Shown here piece by piece: positions 31,601-38,168 of a DNA stretch of 40,952 nt (positions within the stretch are counted from its first letter, which is position 1; each line of letters begins with the position of its first letter). The notes under the pieces were generated by a model. The model ran no database searches. It was not told the DNA's origin and saw only the letters and a list, made by a program, of their open reading frames with translations. Both the position numbers and the translations under genes were made by a program. Source of the DNA: Lentisphaeria bacterium. Its GTDB lineage: Bacteria; Verrucomicrobiota; Lentisphaeria; Victivallales; Victivallaceae. The stretch lies in contig JAFVZB010000019.1 of the NCBI GenBank assembly GCA_017508385.1, positions 1 to 40,952 of the forward strand. The letters run 5' to 3'.

Positions 31601-33998
31601 CGATGACGATCTCTTTGGTGCTCTCACGTCCGTTATTGTCGGAAGCCTTGAAAGTGACAACCCGGTTTTTGTGGATGGTGACTTCATAACCTTTTTTCCA
31701 GGTCACTCCGCCGTCGATGGAGTACATGACCGAATCTTCATCCACTCCGCTGCCGTCATCGGTGACGGTGGCGGTAACGGTGACGTCTCCGCTGGTGTAG
31801 GTATCGGGGTCGTAGTTGGTGGTGATGGTGATTTCAGGACCGTATTTGTCGATCATGGTGACGTTGACGGTCTCGACATCGCTCTCGTTGCCTGCGGCAT
31901 CGACCGCCTTGAAGTAGATGGTGGCGTTTTTGGTGACGGTAAGAGTGTCTCCGACCACGCTCTTCCACTCGACATTGTCATAGCTGTACTGCACTTGCTG
32001 ACCGGGGTTGTTGTCGCTTGAAGTGATTTGGAGCACGACATCCTCTTCGGTCAGAGCGGTCGGGTTGCCGGTAACGGTGAGAGTCGGTTTTTCGGTGTCG
32101 ATTTTGGTGATGCTCACGCTCTCGACAGCTGAAATGTTGCCTGCCGCATCAACGATGCGGAAAGAGTAAGTTCCGTTTTCGACGACGGTGTGGGTGACTC
32201 CGGTGAACGCACTCCAGATGTCGTTGGTATCATCTCCGTCATCGGTGTAGTTGGTTGAGTATTCGATCGAAGCTACTCCGCTCTCGTTCTCGATTCCGGA
32301 AACTGAGAGTTCGGCATTTTTGCTGTAAGTCTCGGGAACTCCGTCGATGCTCATGATGATGGGAGCAGTCTTGTCGATGAGAATATCGGCTTTGGCGATC
32401 TCACTGCGGTAGCCGTTGGCATCGAGTGAACGGAAGAGGTAAGTTCCTTTGGTATCGAACACCATGGTCGAGTCACAGGCGAACCACTCCTCTCCGTCGA
32501 GGGAGTACTCGTTTGCCGTTGCCTTGGGGTCGAAAGCGATGGTGACGGTAACATCGGTGTTTGACCAGTCTGTCGGAGCAGTCACCACAGGAGTGAGCAA
32601 ATCGGCGACATTTCCGACTCTCACATAGAGGTCACTGCCCTCGAGCAGCAGGGTGTAGCTTGCGCCTCCGGCGGAGACGACTCCGCTGTTGACGGAAATA
32701 TCACCGCAGGAAGTTGTTCCGCTCACCACGGTGATGGTACCGGTGAACTCTGCGGCGTTCTGAGCAAGGCTGTACTTGCCGAAATCCTGACTGGCTGAGA
32801 CGGTCAGAGTGAAAGTGGGAGCTCCGTCAACTGCCATGATGTTGTTGATGATAAAGCCATCAGGCTCTTCGCTTTCGGCTGAGGCACGCTCTCTGAGGTC
32901 AAGATTGACGATACCGCCCTCGTGAGCGTAAACTCTGCCGCCGGAAACGGTGATCTCTCCGGTGAGGACTCCGCCCTCGAGGATGTCGATGCTCGCACCT
33001 GAGTTGACGACCGCTCCGCTTATCGCAGCTCCGGAGTGGATCAAAGCCTCGCCCTGCATAGCGTAATTTGCCATGAAGCCGTTGTTCATTTCAAAGGCAT
33101 TTCCGGCGTAAGTACCGCCGATGTAGGCTCCGGAAACGACATTCATATTGATGCGGGCGCCCTCTTCGGCGGTGACTTCGGTGGCACTGCCGCCGGCAAG
33201 ATAGAGCACTCCGCCTGAGGTGACGGCGGTCTTGTCGGCACTGCCGCCTGCGAGGATGGTGAGTTTGCCGCTGGTAACGGTGGTGTTTTCGGCAAATCCC
33301 TCACTTGTTATCACGGTTTCGCCGTAGGGAACGTTGAAGTTTACGATGTGCGCTCCGCTGTAATAACCTTTGACCTCGGTGTTCGAGGCGATGGTGAGGT
33401 AGAGATATCCGTGATTGGTCATATACTCGACGCTTGCTCCGCTGTAAACGAAGAGACTGCCGCCGCTCATGTTGACCACTGAGGCACTGCCTCCGTCGAG
33501 GATCTCGAGAGTTCCGTTCTCTCCGACGGTGGTATTTCTGACACTTCCGCCGTCAGCCACTGAGAGGAAAGCTCCTTCGCCGTTGATGACGGTGTTTGAA
33601 GCAGCTCCGTTGGCGGAAACATTCATCGCAGCTCCGCTTCCGAGCTCGGTATCGGCGGCGTAACCGTAACTCGCGACCTGAAGCACGGCTCCGCTCACTC
33701 TGGTTCCGCTGACAAAACCGCCTGAAACGTATCCTGCTTCGGCTGCCGCCTTGTCGGCGATGATGGAAAGAACTGCACCGTTGATGACGGTGTTGTCGTA
33801 TCCCTGAAAGGTGCTGCCGCCCATGACGTAACTGCTTCCGGTGATTTTATTGCCGGAAAAGACGACTTCGTTCACTGCGCTCTGAGCGTCGATGACCGCT
33901 CCGAAGTTCACATAACAACCTGAAAAATATGCGGAATCAGCCTGAAAGCTGCCGCCATTGATATTTTCTGCAACAAACTGACCTGACGAAACTGCCAT
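28692..33998 (-). CDS. Giant leaderless surface/secreted repeat protein (AIDA-like + Ig-like + FG-GAP-like)
   Basis: A 1768-residue protein with no N-terminal signal peptide. Residues about 1-455 are Gly/Ser/Ala-rich with AIDA-like beta-helix repeats (GGSASVVNMSGGSLFVYSGAS and similar). Residues about 466-1458 hold roughly twelve Ig-like repeats of about 80-90 residues, each with EYS.DG..W, an aromatic-rich YFR..D.AGN stretch and an IDK.AP linker. The C-terminal ~300 residues contain FG-GAP-like calcium loops (DFEGDGIDDIMVLD, DYNGDGCDDLLLRE) and end hydrophobically (FAVIA). Leaderless, repeat-rich and with a C-terminal domain, it fits type I secretion, though no transporter is visible here. 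It probably acts in adhesion or glycan binding. The start at 33998 is preferred over 34004 because AGAGG then has proper spacing. Confidence 0.82.
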   Translation of the reverse strand: MAVSSGQFVAENINGGSFQADSAYFSGCYVNFGAVIDAQSAVNEVVFSGNKITGSSYVMGGSTFQGYDNTVINGAVLSIIADKAAAEAGYVSGGFVSGTRVSGAVLQVASYGYAADTELGSGAAMNVSANGAASNTVINGEGAFLSVADGGSVRNTTVGENGTLEILDGGSASVVNMSGGSLFVYSGASVEYMTNHGYLYLTIASNTEVKGYYSGAHIVNFNVPYGETVITSEGFAENTTVTSGKLTILAGGSADKTAVTSGGVLYLAGGSATEVTAEEGARINMNVVSGAYIGGTYAGNAFEMNNGFMANYAMQGEALIHSGAAISGAVVNSGASIDILEGGVLTGEITVSGGRVYAHEGGIVNLDLRERASAESEEPDGFIINNIMAVDGAPTFTLTVSASQDFGKYSLAQNAAEFTGTITVVSGTTSCGDISVNSGVVSAGGASYTLLLEGSDLYVRVGNVADLLTPVVTAPTDWSNTDVTVTIAFDPKATANEYSLDGEEWFACDSTMVFDTKGTYLFRSLDANGYRSEIAKADILIDKTAPIIMSIDGVPETYSKNAELSVSGIENESGVASIEYSTNYTDDGDDTNDIWSAFTGVTHTVVENGTYSFRIVDAAGNISAVESVSITKIDTEKPTLTVTGNPTALTEEDVVLQITSSDNNPGQQVQYSYDNVEWKSVVGDTLTVTKNATIYFKAVDAAGNESDVETVNVTMIDKYGPEITITTNYDPDTYTSGDVTVTATVTDDGSGVDEDSVMYSIDGGVTWKKGYEVTIHKNRVVTFKASDNNGRESTKEIVIDFIDKIAMEINVSGNPVEYVKEATLAVEVTDAVSGLDTLEYKVGDGEWKAVENNEIFVTENCTITIKAVDKANNISTKEIVVDKIDNVLPELAVTGNITEWQKGSITLSASATDNVSSESDITIEYSTDGKNSWTSGKDAVVSANGIVYFRATDKVGNVAESSVDVTKLDNDAPTLEITGFDGSWTNKDVVLTATAGDSTSEVTKIEFTTGNGVWEEGSSVTLSANANVTFRVTDAAGNTFEKSVNVDKIDKDAPDSPVASADITAVTAQKVTVSAEFAADSAVNEYSTDGKTWKAYPASGVVMSDNGKVYFRSTDAAGNVSAVTEFVVDNIDRVAPGKPVVSADITAPTTSDVTVTAAFASDAVRNEYSTDGKTWKAYPVGGVVMSANGTVYFRSADEVGNISEISSCVVDNIDRVAPAKPQVSADITAPTNKDVVLSAEFAADSVSNEYSLDGKVWNKYTSSGVVVTANTTVYFRSTDEAGNISDVAAFEVGNIDKVSPEAPAASASVTDWTNKDVVVKAAFSSDSAVKEYSVDGGAWKSYTESGVVLSANGKVDFKAVDAAGNISSSSFTVANIDKVAPTLTVSELPSEATRMDIVVTVTSADDLSGVAAVEYSFDNKTWSAGSSVTVSGNCKLYFKVTDAAGNVTTESIDVNMVIESDLRSDLLNNGTSQIVGFDASAGKVGFVAVNGKVSPAWQGVWEWSGKEQNMWSVELTGNFTAGALSKDGILLKNSSNNTFAAWTDLGSGDYGYVSLGYVDGDFKSVCLTNLGGNSSDDVIIVNSSGSFGVMIDGTTYKDIWNVSTPLHDVWSVDGSGVFSSDGAEKLVVTNKTTGFVYLWENMDPTFGTWNWQQTCVANPGEGWEVAAIGDFEGDGIDDIMVLDKSTNNVWVWDDADSANRRWRGTMGNGFAIEAVGDYNGDGCDDLLLREHNTGWGGLGYWGGGYAGNWSDLNARIETDKESKFAVIA
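29620..32600 (-). repeat. Twelve tandem Ig-like repeats within the giant protein gene
   Basis: The linker (I/L)D(K/R/N)xxP recurs at roughly 240-270-base intervals. Three consecutive copies (about 30115-30850) are close at the DNA level, with a 246-base period: the same ACACGGTC.ATGTTGTCAACCA segment sits at 30353 and again at 30599. The close units suggest recent duplication or gene conversion. Confidence 0.8.
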
Positions 33999-34041
33999 AT
34001 TCATACCTCTTTTTTTATTAAAAAAATTTTTAATGCTCTAT

Positions 34042-34070
34042 ACAATATCATCATTATTCATTAAATTCAA
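34042..34070 (-). promoter_or_regulatory. Promoter of the giant repeat-protein gene
   Basis: On the minus strand, TTGAAT (34065-34070), 17 bases, TATTGT (34042-34047), 44 bases before the start. Element B copy 2 ends 20 bases upstream of the -35. The transcribed leader contains an AT-only palindrome. Confidence 0.55.
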
Positions 34071-34090
34071 GCATTTTCGCTAAAAAAAAG

Positions 34091-34320
34091 GATAATGTCC
34101 TGATTTTTGTGAAATATGCGAGCCGCAGGATTTGCGACAAAACGCAAAACGCCCATTTGCATCGACGGATGCAGTGTGAGGCAATGTCGTGTTTTGCGCC
34201 CGAGCAGCGGAGGGAGTGTACGACTGTACATGACCGAAGCAGCACAGAAGCAAGGCACGAGATTGACCACAATGCGCCGTAGCCGGTATTCTTTCTTCAC
34301 TGCAAAAAAAGACAACGATA
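34091..34320. mobile_element. MITE-like element B, copy 2, with candidate 4-bp target duplication
   Basis: About 230 bp bounded by AAAG (34087-34090 and 34321-34324). The left ~110 bp closely match copy 1 and contain the same TGCATC-GACG-GATGCA hairpin (34158-34173). The middle differs and carries a TGTAC-GACT-GTACA palindrome (34217-34230). The right end (TTCTTTCTTCAC...GATA) aligns loosely with that of copy 1. Base differences from copy 1 would change amino acids in any frame, so it is non-coding. It fills much of the gap between the repeat protein and the next rightward gene. Confidence 0.68.
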
Positions 34321-34396
34321 AAAGCAAAACTCCGCATATTTACAATGTACTGTTTGCCGCTTACGGGAAAATTCTTCATTTATTGTGCAGTAACAC

Positions 34397-34425
34397 TTGT
34401 AAAAAGCCGCTTGTCAAGTTATCTT
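34397..34425 (+). promoter_or_regulatory. Promoter of the 34481-40865 gene run
   Basis: TTGTAA (34397-34402), 17 bases, TATCTT (34420-34425), about 55 bases before the first ATG of the operon. The -10 equals that of the PHP and GT9 promoters. Confidence 0.6.
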
Positions 34426-34480
34426 ATATAGTTGAATAGTTGTTTTTTACCAATCAATTTACCAAATGGAGAAAAATGCC

Positions 34481-35056
34481 ATGAAAAAATTTCTGTTCGT
34501 CATCATCGCCGTTCTTGCCCTCGCTCCTGCCGCCGTGCGCGCGGATGAGCCCATCATGACCAGAGGAGAGCTCAAGGATAAACTTCTGCTCTATATCCCC
34601 AACCGCATCATGGATCTGCTCGACATCTTCAGTGTCAACATCGGTGTCGGTCCTGTCGCCGAAGCAAGACTCATGGCGACCCGCTACTGCGACGTCGGTG
34701 CCGGTATCGGTATCACCGCCAAACTCTACAAGGATTTCAACCGTCAGTACGGTCTCGGCTTTGAAGAGGGATGGTACTGGTCTTTCATCTTCGTCAGCGA
34801 GGAGCAGTACACTCTTACCGACAGTCTCGGTCTGGTCAAACGCTATGCTGAGACCCGCACCGGAGTTCCCATGCCCGACACCCGCACCTACGACTTCTTC
34901 ACCGGTCCCCGTGACTTCTGGGCTATCGGAGGAAGTCTCGGTCTGCTGGTCGATGCCAATCTCTATATCCACCCGACCGAGTGGGTCGATCTCGGACTGG
35001 GTTTTCTGCTCATCGACTTCCGCAACGACGACTACATCCTCGACGACTTCCGCTGA
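34481..35056 (+). CDS. Small exported protein of unknown function
   Basis: A 191-residue protein with a signal peptide (MKKFLFVIIAVLALAPAAVRA). The mature part has a charged helix (RGELKDKLLLYIPNRIMDLLDIF) and then glycine-rich alternating segments (VDVGAGIGITAKLYKDF-like and GLGFLLIDF) that could form beta-strands of a small outer-membrane or periplasmic domain. I do not recognise the family. The start at 34481 is preferred over ATGs at 34466 and 34476 because GGAGA lies eight bases upstream and the signal peptide begins there. It is first in the rightward operon and is separated by one base from the Cys-cluster gene. Its function may relate to the cell envelope. Confidence 0.6.
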   Translation: MKKFLFVIIAVLALAPAAVRADEPIMTRGELKDKLLLYIPNRIMDLLDIFSVNIGVGPVAEARLMATRYCDVGAGIGITAKLYKDFNRQYGLGFEEGWYWSFIFVSEEQYTLTDSLGLVKRYAETRTGVPMPDTRTYDFFTGPRDFWAIGGSLGLLVDANLYIHPTEWVDLGLGFLLIDFRNDDYILDDFR

Positions 35057-35057
35057 T

Positions 35058-35384
35058 ATGGCTTTCGTCTGCCTCAGGTGCGGAGCCTGCTGCCGTTGGG
35101 AGGGTGCGGTCAAACTTATCGGGGATGAGCCTGATAAAATCGCTGAGTTCCTCAACATGAGCGTTGAGGAGTTTATCGGGCTCCACACAACCATAACTCC
35201 TGACCGTCAGCACCTTTCGCTTTTGAGCAAACCCGACGGCAGCTGTGAATATCTCGGTGACGGCGGATGTCTGATAAATCCGGTAAAGCCTCTGCAATGC
35301 AGGGAGTTTCCGGAAAAATGGAACTTTCCCGGCTGGCAGAATGAGTGTGCCGCCGGTAAACTGACGGTCAAAGACAACGCATAA
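35058..35384 (+). CDS. YkgJ-type Cys-cluster protein
   Basis: A 108-residue cytoplasmic protein of the YkgJ/CxxCxxCC family. It has CLRCGACC at the N terminus, a central GSCEYLGDGGCLI, and PLQCREFP, which together form a probable zinc- or iron-binding cluster. The family is widespread and of unclear function. The start ATG at 35058 is one base after the upstream stop; it gives the family N terminus with the first cysteines intact. A larger reading of the same frame (from 34632) is a shadow over the preceding gene. Confidence 0.82.
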   Translation: MAFVCLRCGACCRWEGAVKLIGDEPDKIAEFLNMSVEEFIGLHTTITPDRQHLSLLSKPDGSCEYLGDGGCLINPVKPLQCREFPEKWNFPGWQNECAAGKLTVKDNA

Positions 35385-35398
35385 CAACAGTATTTATC

Positions 35399-36016
35399 AT
35401 GAACAAACTTGGTGATCTTATCGTTCTCTCAGGTCCGAGCGGAGTGGGCAAGTCAACTCTGGTCGGCAAACTTATCGAACAGAAGCCCGAAGTGGAGTTT
35501 TCCATTTCCTGCACCACCCGTGCCCCGAGGGGAACTGAAAAACACGGCGTCGAATACTACTTTCTCACCCGTGAGGAGTTCGATGCCAAACGCAAAAACA
35601 ACGAGTTCATCGAGAGCGCAGATGTATTTTCCAACAGCTACGGAACGCTCAAAAGCGAGGTCATCGACCGGCTGAAACGGGGTGCTCAGGTCGTACTCGA
35701 TATTGACGTGCAGGGAGCTTTACAGATACGCAAAGCCGCTGAGAGTGATGATATACTGAAGCGCACCGCCGTTTTTGTGATGATTGCTCCTCCTGACCTC
35801 GAAACCCTGAAAACCCGTCTCGCAGGCAGAGCCACTGACAGTGCCGAACAGGTCGCCCAGCGGCTGGCGAAAGCTCAGAGCGAACTGCAGAACTTCCGCA
35901 GTTACGACTATCTCGTGGTCAATGACGACCTCGAAAAGGCTTCTCAGGAGCTGGCTGCCGTGTTTACTGCCGCTTCCGCAAGAACTTCGACCATCAAAGA
36001 GGAGTTGTTTGTATGA
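35399..36016 (+). CDS. gmk: Guanylate kinase
   Basis: A 205-residue cytoplasmic enzyme that phosphorylates GMP to GDP with ATP. The Walker A loop GPSGVGKST is at residues 12-20. SCTTRAPRGTEKHGVEYYFLT contains the GMP-binding Arg and Tyr region, and VVLDIDVQGALQIRK is the Walker B/GMP-domain block. Length is normal. It overlaps the next gene by four bases (ATGA), which implies translational coupling. In many bacteria gmk is followed by rpoZ and coaBC; here rpoZ is missing. Confidence 0.96.
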   Translation: MNKLGDLIVLSGPSGVGKSTLVGKLIEQKPEVEFSISCTTRAPRGTEKHGVEYYFLTREEFDAKRKNNEFIESADVFSNSYGTLKSEVIDRLKRGAQVVLDIDVQGALQIRKAAESDDILKRTAVFVMIAPPDLETLKTRLAGRATDSAEQVAQRLAKAQSELQNFRSYDYLVVNDDLEKASQELAAVFTAASARTSTIKEELFV

Positions 36017-36546
36017 GCAGAACCATCGTCCTCGGAGTCACAGGCGGTATCGCAGCTTACAAAAGTGCCGCCTTGTGCAGTAAACTCACTCAGGCAGGGT
36101 ATGATGTCAGGGTGGTGATGACTGAAAACGCCGCAAAATTCGTTACTCCGCTCACGTTCAGGACTCTCTCGCGCAATGCGGTCGTCACCTCGCTCTGGGA
36201 AGAGCCTGAGTGGAAGCCTGAGCACGTTTCGCTTGCCAATCAGGCTGATTTATTCGTCACCGCTCCTGCCACTGCCAACTTCATCGCCAAATTCGCCAAC
36301 GGTATCGCCGATGATGCGCTTTCGACTTTCGCCGCCACTTTCGAGGGAAAAACCATTATCGCTCCTGCGATGAACCCTGCGATGTGGAGAAATCCCGCCT
36401 GCGTTGAAAACGTGGAAAAGCTCAGGAAAAGAGGAGTCATTCTGGTGGGTCCTGAAAACGGGCACGTTGCCTGCGGCGCCCCGGGAGCCGGAAGAATGTC
36501 CGAACCCGACACCATCTTCGAGGCGGTGGAAAACGCTTTCAAATGA
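36013..36546 (+). CDS. coaC: Phosphopantothenoylcysteine decarboxylase (CoaC-type flavoprotein), stand-alone
   Basis: A 177-residue FMN-dependent decarboxylase converting 4'-phosphopantothenoylcysteine to 4'-phosphopantetheine in coenzyme A synthesis. VTGGIAAYKSAALCSKL binds FMN. His71 in HVSLANQADL is the expected catalytic base. PAMNPAMW (118-125) and ACGAPGAGRM with Cys154 form the substrate clamp. Most bacteria fuse this domain to CoaB synthetase as CoaBC, of about 400 residues. Here the gene ends after the CoaC domain, overlapping the next gene by four bases, and no coaB is visible in the window. CoaB must be encoded elsewhere or replaced. Confidence 0.9.
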   Translation: MSRTIVLGVTGGIAAYKSAALCSKLTQAGYDVRVVMTENAAKFVTPLTFRTLSRNAVVTSLWEEPEWKPEHVSLANQADLFVTAPATANFIAKFANGIADDALSTFAATFEGKTIIAPAMNPAMWRNPACVENVEKLRKRGVILVGPENGHVACGAPGAGRMSEPDTIFEAVENAFK

Positions 36547-38168
36547 AATTTTTTCCGCAAAATCTGCTCTTCACGGGTGCGTTGACTCTTGTTCTGGCAG
36601 TCACCGCATTTATTTTGCCTGCCCTGCCCGTGTGGATAACCGACAACGGAAACAAGTACATCATAATGCGCAATTTTGCCGAACACAAGACGGTGAAGTT
36701 ACAGCACCCAGTTCCTGAGCTTGCTCCGACGGGAGGCTTTCACATTCAGCACCACGAGGGAGCTCTGCGCAGTTTTTACCCTGAATTTTATCCCGTGCTG
36801 TGCAGTTTCTTCTACTCAAAAAACTGTGAGCGTGCCGCCTCGATACCTGCCATCGCCGGAACTCTGCTTGCCGCCTGGGTCGTCTTACTCTGGACAAAAA
36901 GCAAAGCCGCCGCCGCTTTTACCGCTCTGGGCACTCCGCTGTTCTTTTACAGCTTTGTATTGTGGGAGATGACTCTGAGCTGTGCCGCCGTCACCTGCGC
37001 ACTCTTTTTACTCTTCAAGAAACGCCATCCGCTTGCGGCGGGACTTATCATCGGCTTATCGCTTTTTCTGCGTGAGGAAGCCTACTTCGTCTCAGGTTCT
37101 CTCATCTTTGCATTGCTCTGTTTCAGAGAGTTCAAAAGCTCTTTACTGCTCTTCTGCGGCATCATTGCCGGAATGGTTCCGGTGTGGCTGTGGCAGTACA
37201 TCGAGTTCGGAAACATCCTCGGTCTGCACGGGAAAACCTATCTTGCCGGAACCGGTACTCAATCGGTCTCAGGTGTGCTCTGGAACTATTTCCACCATCT
37301 TCTGCGCTGTGAGCCGACCGGGGCGGGATATGAAAAGTACATCACCATCGTTCCGCTTGTTCTGTTGTTTTGCGGCAGTTTTTTCCGCAACCGCAAGGTG
37401 AAGTTTGCCCTGCTCGGTGTCATGCTTTTGTCGGGAGTTGTCATGCTCCTGAAATACATACAGACTCCCGGAATATCCTATGCGGCGGCGTGTTCCACCG
37501 GGCTCTTTGCCGCCATGCCAGCCTGCTGGATATTTTTTGCCGATCTGCGCAGCTCATTTACCCGTCAGGCGAAAATCTACCGCATACTCGCCCTCTTTGC
37601 CGTGGTCTATATTGCGACCGTTCCGGCGGTGCTCACCCGCGGGGACGTGGGGTTGATTTGGAGTGCACGCCACTTTATCGTCATTGCTCCGGCACTGGTG
37701 ATACTCAGTGCAAAGTGTGCCAAAAACATCCACCTGCAATCCATCGTTCCCTTTGCGGCGGCGGGAGTCTTTGCCATCGCTCAACAGCTTGCAGGAATAC
37801 ACTCTCTCAACACCGTTTCAAAGGAGTCGCTCGCCCTTGAAAACCTCATACGCAGTCACAAAACTCAGGCGGTCATCAGCGACGTCTTTTATCTGCCTGA
37901 AATGACTCCACGCCTCTGGTTTGAAAACACTTTTCTGGATATTTCAAAACCGCAAAACGCAGGGAAACTTGTTGAAAATATGCCAAAAAACATGCTGCTG
38001 GTGCTCTCGGCTGCTCCGCAGTTCCGCAGGATATCCAATCAAGACCTGAGCAGGATTTTACAGAAATGCGACATCAAAAGTGCTCCGCAACGCTTCAGGA
38101 TGGAGCGGGGAACGGGGTTCATCGACTTGCTCATACTGCCCGTTTCCGCAAAGGAGGCAAAGTTGTGA
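36543..38168 (+). CDS. Polytopic membrane glycosyltransferase-like protein (GT39/ArnT-like)
   Basis: A 541-residue integral membrane protein with about ten hydrophobic segments. The first TM helix (about 9-31) is followed by a loop with ITDNGNKY (Asp34), where GT-C enzymes often carry a catalytic acidic residue. The rest of the membrane core runs to about residue 410, and a soluble C-terminal region (about 420-541) follows. GT-C enzymes of this type transfer sugars from polyprenyl-phosphate donors to surface lipids, proteins or glycans on the outer face of the inner membrane. The family call comes from topology and the loop only, so it is moderate. It overlaps coaC by four bases and the U32 gene by four bases, in one translationally coupled run. 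Confidence 0.55.
   Translation: MKFFPQNLLFTGALTLVLAVTAFILPALPVWITDNGNKYIIMRNFAEHKTVKLQHPVPELAPTGGFHIQHHEGALRSFYPEFYPVLCSFFYSKNCERAASIPAIAGTLLAAWVVLLWTKSKAAAAFTALGTPLFFYSFVLWEMTLSCAAVTCALFLLFKKRHPLAAGLIIGLSLFLREEAYFVSGSLIFALLCFREFKSSLLLFCGIIAGMVPVWLWQYIEFGNILGLHGKTYLAGTGTQSVSGVLWNYFHHLLRCEPTGAGYEKYITIVPLVLLFCGSFFRNRKVKFALLGVMLLSGVVMLLKYIQTPGISYAAACSTGLFAAMPACWIFFADLRSSFTRQAKIYRILALFAVVYIATVPAVLTRGDVGLIWSARHFIVIAPALVILSAKCAKNIHLQSIVPFAAAGVFAIAQQLAGIHSLNTVSKESLALENLIRSHKTQAVISDVFYLPEMTPRLWFENTFLDISKPQNAGKLVENMPKNMLLVLSAAPQFRRISNQDLSRILQKCDIKSAPQRFRMERGTGFIDLLILPVSAKEAKL

Noticed and set aside
29620..32600. Possible CRISPR-like or satellite repeats
   Set aside because: The ~246-base units are in-frame Ig-like protein repeats of one gene, not short spaced DNA repeats.
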